Shown here piece by piece: positions 6,273 through 12,168 of a stretch of 12,168 bases of DNA (positions are counted from its first letter, which is position 1; each line of letters begins with the position of its first letter). A program made the translations under genes and the position numbers. The notes beneath the pieces are model-generated. The model did no database searches. It was not told the DNA's origin and saw only the letters and a program-made list of their open reading frames with translations. The stretch is from Acidobacteriota bacterium. Its GTDB lineage: Bacteria; Acidobacteriota; Blastocatellia; Pyrinomonadales; Pyrinomonadaceae. Location: NCBI GenBank assembly GCA_019247865.1, contig JAFBAJ010000532.1, positions 1 through 12,168 on the forward strand, given 5' to 3'.

Positions 6273-8150
6273 TCAGTCGCCGACGCGAAACCACACGGCC
6301 TCTTTGCGTTTGGGGGCTTGCCAGGTGGTGTCCAGGCGCACGCGTTTGAGCGACGGCGCGTCCAGCAGATTGTTGTCAAAGCCCACCACGTAAGGCTTGA
6401 CGAGCGTGTAGGAAGAGGCGAAATAGATCGGGATCGCGGGCAGCTCTTTAAGCGCTTCGGCCTGAGACGTGATCGGTCGCGGCAAAGGCGGCGGCAGCAG
6501 AGCCGGACTCTCCGCGCTGCCCTTATTGCCCTTCTCGTCTTTGGTTCCCCTGGCAGCTTGAACAGCCGTCTCCTGCGCGGCCAGAGCGGGGTCTTCGACG
6601 GCCTCCGGCGCGTCATCCGGCGCGAACATAGCGCGGATGTTGGCCGTCTCGTCCATCGTCTGCATGACCATTCCGCGCCGCACGACATCGTAATCTCCGC
6701 TGCGAACGGCCGCCTCGTACTCGTCCCACGGCTTGAGGAGGACATCCGTCTCGACGCCGAGCGAGCGACGCCACATCGCCGCGACGGCCTGTGCGATCTG
6801 GCGCTGCTGCTCGTTGCGATTGACCAGCAGCCGGATCCGCGGAAAGCCCGCGCCCTGCGGAAAGCCCGCCTCTGCCAGCAGGCTGCGCGCACGCGCGATG
6901 TCCTGCGAGATGGCTGCGGATTCAGGTGTTGAAGCAGCTTGCGCCGTGCTGCTCTCTGTGCTCTGCGTCGGGAGAAAAGTCTTGGCGGGCTCGCTCGCGC
7001 CGTCCATCTCGTCCTCGCTGATGCGCTCGCGGTCAATCGCAATCGCCAAAGCCTCGCGCACGCGCAGGTCATTGAAGGGCGCGCGCTCCGTATTGAACTT
7101 GTAGTAGGTCAGAGCGCCGTAGGTCGCGCGGCGAAAATCCTTGTACGGCGCGAGGAGTTTTAAAGCCAGCGGCTCGAAGCCAGCGTTCGTCACTACATCC
7201 ACATCCCCTGCACGATACTTTTCAAGCGCCTCTTCCGCGCTCCCGGAGGGAATGAAGCGCACGCGGCTGAGATTGACCGTCTGCGCGTCCCAGTAGCTGC
7301 TCGCGCGTTCCAGGATGACGCCGTCGCCCGCGACCTGCGTCAGCCGGAAAGGGCCGTTCGAGACGATGGGCTCAGAGAGCACGGTCGCGCCGTCTTCGTC
7401 GCGCACTGCATGCACCGGACGAAAGATCGGATGCGCCACGAGCGAAGGAAAATTCTGGTCCGGCTCCTGAAGCTGCACGCGCAAGGTGTAATCGTTCAGG
7501 GCTTCGACGCCGAAAGCAGGCGGCGCGGGCGCGGTCTCCTTCTTAGGCTCGCGCGTCTGCGCGCTCTTCTCCTGTGTGCGCCTGGCCGTGGGAGGCGGGC
7601 TGGCCGCAGGCTGTTCGCTTGAGACGGTCACGGCGGGCACGCTCGCGCCGACGATGTTTTCCAGCAGGTGCGCGTGCGGGGCGCGCGTGCCGAGCCCGAG
7701 CGTGCGTTGCCACGACCGCACGAAATCATTGGCCGTCACGGCATCGCCGTTCGACCAGCGCGCGTCGCGCCGCAGATAGAATGTCCAGACGCGCCTGTCT
7801 TCCGAAGATTCCCAGCGCGAGGCCACGCCCGGCACAGGCGACAGCGTCTGCGGATCATAATCCGTGAGCCCTTCGAACATCGCGCGCACGGCGTCCGTGT
7901 CAGGCGGCGCGGCGGCGAGCGCCGGGTCAAAAGTCTGCGGCAGGCCGCCATCGCTCCAGCGAAACTCCTGCGCGCGCGGCGTCGTCACGCGCCCGTAATA
8001 AGGCTCGCCCTCGTTCTCCTGAAAACAGCCGCTGAGAGTCAGCGACAGGCAGAGCAGCAGCGCAGCCGTGACGCGTATGGCGAGCGACGAAGACAGGCTT
8101 CGCCCCCGTGCCCGGTCGTAAGTGGAGCGGATGTTGGCAACTCTCTTCAT
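6273..8150 (-). CDS. Diverged peptide-binding-like lipoprotein (SBP family 5), paralogue 2
   Basis: This is a 625-residue extracytoplasmic lipoprotein related to OppA. It has a long basic n-region, then a signal segment ending L-S-G-C (lipidated Cys42). Shared landmarks with paralogue 1 are a [FY][FY]GR string shortly after the Cys, MFEGLTDYDPQTLSPVPG (91-108), ARWSNGDAVTANDFVRSWQR (130-149), YYKFNTERAPFNDLRVREAL (349-368) and ARSLLAEAGF (421-430). Three low-complexity Pro/Ala/Glu-rich segments interrupt the fold (about 168-213, 388-415 and 512-562). Where OppA has the peptide-anchoring GWCADYNEP motif, this protein reads GMVMQTMDE (493-501), losing the Trp (Met494) and the Asp (Gln497). The ligand is therefore unknown. 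Its ATG overlaps the coaE stop as ATGA, so translation is probably coupled to coaE. No permease genes sit beside it; it may share OppBCDF. Confidence 0.9.
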   Translation of the reverse strand: MKRVANIRSTYDRARGRSLSSSLAIRVTAALLLCLSLTLSGCFQENEGEPYYGRVTTPRAQEFRWSDGGLPQTFDPALAAAPPDTDAVRAMFEGLTDYDPQTLSPVPGVASRWESSEDRRVWTFYLRRDARWSNGDAVTANDFVRSWQRTLGLGTRAPHAHLLENIVGASVPAVTVSSEQPAASPPPTARRTQEKSAQTREPKKETAPAPPAFGVEALNDYTLRVQLQEPDQNFPSLVAHPIFRPVHAVRDEDGATVLSEPIVSNGPFRLTQVAGDGVILERASSYWDAQTVNLSRVRFIPSGSAEEALEKYRAGDVDVVTNAGFEPLALKLLAPYKDFRRATYGALTYYKFNTERAPFNDLRVREALAIAIDRERISEDEMDGASEPAKTFLPTQSTESSTAQAASTPESAAISQDIARARSLLAEAGFPQGAGFPRIRLLVNRNEQQRQIAQAVAAMWRRSLGVETDVLLKPWDEYEAAVRSGDYDVVRRGMVMQTMDETANIRAMFAPDDAPEAVEDPALAAQETAVQAARGTKDEKGNKGSAESPALLPPPLPRPITSQAEALKELPAIPIYFASSYTLVKPYVVGFDNNLLDAPSLKRVRLDTTWQAPKRKEAVWFRVGD

Positions 8151-8758
8151 CTCTTTTCGCTCAAACTGCGAAGGGACTGATAGACCTCTTCGGTCTGCCG
8201 ACGCGTCTCGGCCAGCTCGCCCGAATTATCTATCAAAAAATCGGCGTGGCGCATCTTCTCTTCCTGCGGCATCTGCGCATTGATGCGTTGCAGTGCTTCA
8301 TCGAGCGTCAGGTGATTGCGCGCCATCAGCCGCGCGACCTGCATCTCCGGGCGGCAATGCACCACGATCAGTTTATCGAAACGCCTGTACCCGCCCGACT
8401 CGATCATCAACGCCGCGTCCACGACGCCGATGCCGGTCGGGTCAACGGCCTCCCATTCCCTCAACTGCTCGTCCTGCGCGGCAATGATAAAAGGATGCAG
8501 GATCGAATTCAAAAGCTGTCTCTGCACTTCGTCGGCGAAGATGATGGCCCCGAGCCGCGCCCGGTCAAGCGTCCCGTCCGGCTGAAGCACAGACGGGCCG
8601 AACGTCTCGACCACTTTGGCTAAGCCTGCGGAGCCCGCCGCCACGGCTTCGCGCGCCGTCGAGTCAGCATCGATGACATGACATCCCAGCTCCGCCAGCA
8701 CGGCCGAGACGTAAGACTTGCCCACCGCAATCGAGCCCGTCAGACCCACGCGCAACAT
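8147..8758 (-). CDS. coaE: Dephospho-CoA kinase CoaE
   Basis: This cytoplasmic enzyme phosphorylates dephospho-CoA with ATP, the last step of coenzyme A synthesis. Its 203 residues equal the usual length. It begins MLRVGLTGSIAVGKS with the P-loop GSIAVGKS (8-15), followed by the DAD motif (30-32) that binds in the acceptor site. It has LLNSILHPFI in the CoA domain, a DAALMIESG strand-loop, and the lid segment RINAQMPQEEKMRHADFLIDNSG, all typical of CoaE. The start lies 10 bases after the folD stop with GAAGAAG upstream. The stop overlaps the next ATG (ATGA), placing it in the middle of a folD-coaE-lipoprotein operon. Confidence 0.96.
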   Translation of the reverse strand: MLRVGLTGSIAVGKSYVSAVLAELGCHVIDADSTAREAVAAGSAGLAKVVETFGPSVLQPDGTLDRARLGAIIFADEVQRQLLNSILHPFIIAAQDEQLREWEAVDPTGIGVVDAALMIESGGYRRFDKLIVVHCRPEMQVARLMARNHLTLDEALQRINAQMPQEEKMRHADFLIDNSGELAETRRQTEEVYQSLRSLSEKR

Positions 8759-8768
8759 CTGAGCTTCT

Positions 8769-9719
8769 TCAGAGTCCCCTTCTACGCTTCGCCGCCGCGA
8801 CGGTGTTCTTCATAAGCATGGCGACGGTCAGGAGGCCGACGCCGCCGGGGACGGGCGTCAGTTTCCCTGCGACCCGCCGCGCTTCGGCTGGATGCACATC
8901 GCCGACGATGGTCGCTCCGCGCCGCGCGATGGTCTCCAGGCGCTTGTCAGCTTCATCTCCAAATAACTCGCGGGCTGCTGCTTCGTCCGTCACACGGTTG
9001 ATGCCGACATCTATCACCGTCGCGCCGGGCTTGATGTGCTCGCCGCGTATGAAGCCCGCGCGTCCGATGGCTGCGACGAGGATGTCTGCTTCGCGCGTCA
9101 CGCCCGCGAGGTCGCGCGTGCGCGAATGGCAGATGGTGACGGTCGCGTCTCTTTGCAGCAGAAGCTGCGCGAGCGGTTTTCCGACGATGTGGCTGCGGCC
9201 GACGATGCAGGCGCGCGCGCCGCTCAGCTCGACCTGACTGCGTTCGAGCAGCTCGACGATGCCCGCCGGAGTGCAGGGCGCGATGACATTCTGTCCGAGA
9301 GAGAGGCGACCGACGTTCATCGGATGAAAGCCGTCCACGTCCTTCGACGGATCGATGGCTTCGAGCACGCGCGCTTCGTCAATCGCGTGCGGCAAAGGCA
9401 ACTGCACCAGTATTCCATCCACGTCATCGCGCGCATTCAATCCGGCGATCAGCTCCAGCAGCTCCGCCTCGGTCGTCTCAGACGGCAGCGCGTGATGCTC
9501 CGAATGAAGCCCCAGCTCTTCCGAGGTGCGAACTTTGCTGTTCACGTAGACGGCCGAGGCCGGGTCTTCACCGACGCGCACGACCACCAGACACGGGCGC
9601 ACGCCGTGCTCGCGCGCGAGCCGCGCGACCTCTTCCTTCACCTCGCGCTTGATCTCGTCCGCGACGGGCGCGCCCGCCAGGACTTCGGCCCCCTCAATGA
9701 TGCTTTCCGGAATCTTCAT
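8769..9719 (-). CDS. folD: Bifunctional methylenetetrahydrofolate dehydrogenase / methenyltetrahydrofolate cyclohydrolase FolD
   Basis: This cytoplasmic enzyme interconverts methylene-, methenyl- and 10-formyl-tetrahydrofolate using NADP, feeding purine and formyl-methionine synthesis. The 316 residues contain the catalytic block VGEDPASAVYVNSKVRTSEELG (49-70) with Tyr58 and Lys62, QLPLP (106-110), KDVDGFHPMNVGRL (126-139) and TPAGIVELL (150-158). The dinucleotide-binding GRSHIVGKPLAQLL follows (174-187), with GDVHPAEARR and PVPGGVGLLT in the C-terminal part. It is about 30 residues longer than the common form. The extra residues come from a short N-terminal extension and an insertion (about 243-268) before the GATIVGDV strand. 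GAGG five bases upstream of the ATG (TTGAGGCGGAG) supports this start. It is the first gene of its operon and is divergent from the transglycosylase gene. Confidence 0.96.
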   Translation of the reverse strand: MKIPESIIEGAEVLAGAPVADEIKREVKEEVARLAREHGVRPCLVVVRVGEDPASAVYVNSKVRTSEELGLHSEHHALPSETTEAELLELIAGLNARDDVDGILVQLPLPHAIDEARVLEAIDPSKDVDGFHPMNVGRLSLGQNVIAPCTPAGIVELLERSQVELSGARACIVGRSHIVGKPLAQLLLQRDATVTICHSRTRDLAGVTREADILVAAIGRAGFIRGEHIKPGATVIDVGINRVTDEAAARELFGDEADKRLETIARRGATIVGDVHPAEARRVAGKLTPVPGGVGLLTVAMLMKNTVAAAKRRRGL

Positions 9720-9757
9720 CTCCGCCTCAATATATCATCACTTGAGAAAAAGAAGCT

Positions 9758-9825
9758 CCCGCCAGGGCGCAAAGGCGCAAAGAAAAAGATGGCAGCTCTG
9801 CTTTGCGCCTTTGCGCCCTGGCGGG
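9758..9825. repeat. Perfect 25-bp inverted repeat in the folD/transglycosylase divergent gap
   Basis: Arm 9758-9782 (CCCGCCAGGGCGCAAAGGCG then CAAAG) and arm 9801-9825 are exact reverse complements around an 18-base spacer. The arms contain a doubled GGCGCAAA word and match the left edge of the repeat region near 6000 with one difference. On the minus strand the stem is followed by TTCTTTTTCTC, so it has the shape of an intrinsic terminator pointing towards folD. On the plus strand no T-run follows. It is probably a member of a dispersed palindromic repeat family that may act incidentally as a terminator or leader structure. Confidence 0.8.
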
Positions 9826-9838
9826 AAACACTCTTCGC

Positions 9839-9868
9839 TTGAGGTCTCAGCCGTGAGTAGTTGATAAT
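9839..9868 (+). promoter_or_regulatory. Candidate sigma-70-type promoter for the transglycosylase gene
   Basis: TTGAGG (9839-9844), an 18-base spacer and GATAAT (9863-9868) resemble -35 and -10 elements. The implied transcription start would fall at or beside the ATG at 9875, and no Shine-Dalgarno sequence is visible before that ATG, which would suit a leaderless message. The hexamers are imperfect matches and the call rests on pattern only. Confidence 0.35.
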
Positions 9869-9874
9869 CGCTTT

Positions 9875-12168
9875 ATGCTTAACAGATTTTCTTTCGGCCT
9901 CGTGACGGCCTGCCTGTTGATGTTGCTCTGCGCGCAGACGGGCGCGTCACAAACGGCGCGCGAACGCCATGAGCGCATTCGCGCGGCCATCGACCGTCAG
10001 GACGTGGCCGCGGCCATCAATGACCTGCAAGCATGGCGCAGCGCCGATCCGAATGTTTTTATCCTCAACAACTACGATTACCTGCTCGGCCGTCTTTCCG
10101 AAAGAAGCGGCGACCGCGCGACGGCCGCCGTCAACTACCAGCGCGTCGTCGCGCGCAACGCGCTGCTGGGGCAGTACGCGCTCTGGCATCTGGCGCAGTT
10201 CGCGCGGATGACCGGCAATCTCACATTGGAGCGCGAGCAACTGCGCCAACTGCTGGCGACTGCGCCTGAGAGCTTGTTGCGCGATGCCGCGAGCGCGCGT
10301 CTCGCCGAAAGCTTTTTTGAGAGCGGCGATTACGAGGGCGCGATCTACGAGCTGAAGCAGCGCAGCCAGTCGAAGCTCGGGCCGAGCGCGCGCGAGGCGC
10401 AGGCGCTGCTCGGCCTCGCTTACCTGCGCGCCAATCAGCCGCAGCCGGCGCGCGAGACTTTCAGCCAGCTCATCCAGCAGATGGACGCTGCGCGCCCGGA
10501 CGATTTCGCGCTCGCCGCCGCACGCGGCCTCGACGCACTGGACGCGGGCAGCGAAGAGGCCGCGCAGAAGAGCGCGCCACAGCTTCCCGAAACAGAGCAC
10601 CTGCGCCGCGCGCAGATCTACCATTTCAATCGAGACTTTGCGCGCGCGCGCCTGCACTACGCGGCCATTGTCGAACGTTATCCGCAGAGCGCGGGCCTGC
10701 CCGACGCGCTCTATCAGCTCGGGCGTACCTTTTATCAGGACGGGGAGTACGAGGACGCGCTCTCAAATTTCCAGCGCGTGCTGGAGAAATATCCGGACAG
10801 CTCTGCGGCGCGTGACGCGCAGAGCTTCGCCGCTTCCTCTCTCTCTCGCCTCAAGCGAACGGACGAAGCCGTCGCCGGCTATCGCCGCTACATCGAACGC
10901 TACGGCGACGCGCCCAATCCCGAACGTCCGTATCTCAACATCATTGATGCTCTGCGCGACGGCGGGCGCGACGATGACGCGCTCCAGTGGATCGAGCAGA
11001 CGCGCACGAAATTCAAGGGGCAGCTCCCGGCCACGCTCGCGCTCTTTTCGCGTGCGAGGATCTATCTCGGGCGCGGCGACTGGGCGCGCGCCCTCGCAGA
11101 CCTGGAAGCGCTGCGCGCGGAATCAGACCTCGGCGGCACGCGCGTGCCCGGCGGGACGGACGCGAAGGAGGTCGCGTATCTGCGCGCCTTTGTGTTCGAG
11201 CAGTTAGGGCGGACGGATGATGCCGTCAAGGCTTATCTGGAAATACCGGACGGGCGCAACGACTATTACGGCGGTCGCGCGACCGACCGGCTGCGCGATC
11301 TTGCTTCGTCAGACAAAGCGCGTGCGATCATCCAGGCGCGTTTGGAATCTTTGCAGCGTGAGGCGGAGCAGGCTCTGGCCGGAGCGCAGGCCGAGAAGGC
11401 GCGACTCGCCGCGCAGAGCGCGCTGCGTCTGACCGAAGATGTGAACGTCACGCACGAGCTGCTGGATGTCGCGCGTAAGGCTTACGCGCAGATTCCTGCA
11501 TTCAGCAAGCTTCCGACGCCGAAGCTGGTGCAGTTCGGGCGGCAGGACGTTTTAACCAGCGAAGCGTCTCAAAAAGCTTCGCCCTCAGCGATGAAGGCGT
11601 TGGCGGACGAGCTGCTCTTTCTAGGGCTTTATGATGAAGGCGCGCCCGCGCTGGCGGCGGCTCGGAACGCGACGGATGAAGGCAAGGCTGTCGGTCTTTC
11701 GCGCGATGAAGCGTACACGCTGGCAGTGCTCTACAAACGCGGAGAGCTGGCCGAGCACGCGGTGCGCTTTGCCGAGCCGCTGTGGAAAGAGGTTCCGAGC
11801 GATTACCTGTTGGAGCTGGCCCCGCGCGAGCTGGTCGAGCTGCTGTATCCCGCGCCGTATGCGAAAGCGATCAACGAATACGCGCCGCCGCGTGGTGTGG
11901 ACTCGCGCTTCGTCTTGTCCATCATGCGGCAGGAGTCCAGGTTTCGCGCCGACGCCAAATCCGTCTCCGCCGCGCGCGGGCTGATGCAGTTCATTCCGGC
12001 GACGGCGAATACCATCGCCACGCAGCTCGGCAAGCAAAGCTTTCGTCAGGATGATCTCTATAACCCGCGCGTGGCGATTCTCTTTGGCTCGCAATACCTG
12101 GGCAATCTGTTCAAGCTCTTTCCGAACATGCCGCAGGCCGTGGCTGCTTCATACAACGGCGGCGAGGA
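9875..12168 (+). CDS. Slt70-like soluble lytic murein transglycosylase with TPR repeats (partial, 3' end outside window)
   Basis: This is an exported enzyme expected to cleave the MurNAc-GlcNAc bond of peptidoglycan in the periplasm, leaving 1,6-anhydro ends. From the ATG at 9875 the frame is open for 764 codons to the edge. A signal peptide (MLNRFSFGLVTACLLMLLC, cleavage near residues 23-26) is followed by helical tetratricopeptide-like repeats. The clearest are at about 250-350, including ALYQLGRTFYQDGEYEDAL and a later YRRYIERYGD. A charged, coiled-coil-like segment covers about 479-520. The C-terminal SLT domain has catalytic Glu687 in MRQESRF, GLMQFIPATA (702-711) and ASYNGGE (758-764), the three canonical motifs. 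At more than 764 residues it exceeds E. coli Slt70 (about 645). It is divergent from folD. Only the last part of the catalytic domain should be missing. Confidence 0.93.
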   Translation, partial: MLNRFSFGLVTACLLMLLCAQTGASQTARERHERIRAAIDRQDVAAAINDLQAWRSADPNVFILNNYDYLLGRLSERSGDRATAAVNYQRVVARNALLGQYALWHLAQFARMTGNLTLEREQLRQLLATAPESLLRDAASARLAESFFESGDYEGAIYELKQRSQSKLGPSAREAQALLGLAYLRANQPQPARETFSQLIQQMDAARPDDFALAAARGLDALDAGSEEAAQKSAPQLPETEHLRRAQIYHFNRDFARARLHYAAIVERYPQSAGLPDALYQLGRTFYQDGEYEDALSNFQRVLEKYPDSSAARDAQSFAASSLSRLKRTDEAVAGYRRYIERYGDAPNPERPYLNIIDALRDGGRDDDALQWIEQTRTKFKGQLPATLALFSRARIYLGRGDWARALADLEALRAESDLGGTRVPGGTDAKEVAYLRAFVFEQLGRTDDAVKAYLEIPDGRNDYYGGRATDRLRDLASSDKARAIIQARLESLQREAEQALAGAQAEKARLAAQSALRLTEDVNVTHELLDVARKAYAQIPAFSKLPTPKLVQFGRQDVLTSEASQKASPSAMKALADELLFLGLYDEGAPALAAARNATDEGKAVGLSRDEAYTLAVLYKRGELAEHAVRFAEPLWKEVPSDYLLELAPRELVELLYPAPYAKAINEYAPPRGVDSRFVLSIMRQESRFRADAKSVSAARGLMQFIPATANTIATQLGKQSFRQDDLYNPRVAILFGSQYLGNLFKLFPNMPQAVAASYNGGE

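Noticed and set aside
6185..7072. 295-codon minus-strand open frame overlapping the second lipoprotein gene
   Set aside because: It is in another frame of a gene with a clear lipobox and family motifs; its product is mostly Arg, Ser and Ala.
9947..10657. 236-codon minus-strand open frame opposite the transglycosylase gene
   Set aside because: It is antisense to the signal-peptide and TPR part of a well-supported gene and shows no domain; high G+C explains the long open frame.

Overview
The window is high in G+C by eye and is packed with bacterial genes. Seven complete and two edge-truncated protein genes account for nearly all of it. Gene families and layout fit a Gram-negative-type, diderm bacterium: lipoprotein signal peptides on the binding proteins and an Slt70-like periplasmic lytic transglycosylase. 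Intergenic repeats of the GCGCAAAGGCGCAAAG type and the general look of the proteins made me think of Acidobacteriota (Blastocatellia-like). That placement is a recollection-based guess, not something the sequence proves.

Positions 1-5761, minus strand: a complete-looking oligopeptide ABC importer operon, transcribed right to left. The order is oppA-like lipoprotein (3773-5761), oppB permease (2756-3676), oppC permease (1659-2750), oppD ATPase (597-1646), oppF ATPase (1-580, running off the left edge). The four permease/ATPase genes are separated by only 5-16 bases. The oppA-oppB gap is the exception (96 bases) and holds a long imperfect hairpin that could set a high binding-protein to permease ratio.

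Positions 5762-6272: a 511-base gap upstream of oppA. It has a strong Shine-Dalgarno sequence, a 14-base palindrome, and a repeat-rich stretch bounded by inverted copies of a GCCAGGGCGCAAAGGCG-type sequence.

Positions 6273-9719, minus strand: folD (8769-9719), coaE (8147-8758) and a second OppA-family lipoprotein (6273-8150). CoaE and the lipoprotein gene overlap as ATGA, so two cofactor-biosynthesis genes appear to be co-transcribed with a diverged extracytoplasmic binding protein. This second paralogue lacks the Trp and Asp that contact the peptide N terminus in classical OppA, while the first paralogue keeps both. Its ligand may therefore differ.

Positions 9720-9874: a divergent intergenic region with a perfect 25-bp inverted repeat of the same family as the one upstream of oppA, and a possible promoter placed so close to the next start codon that the mRNA may be leaderless. 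Positions 9875-12168, plus strand: an exported TPR-rich protein with a C-terminal Slt70-type transglycosylase domain, cut by the right edge.

Together the genes suggest peptide uptake, possibly of cell-wall peptides, next to a peptidoglycan-cleaving enzyme, though that functional link is inference. I found no phage, CRISPR, tRNA, rRNA or defence genes. Nothing here is clearly a new system; the most unusual items are the diverged OppA paralogue tied to coaE, the matched insertions in both binding proteins, and the repeats in the gaps.
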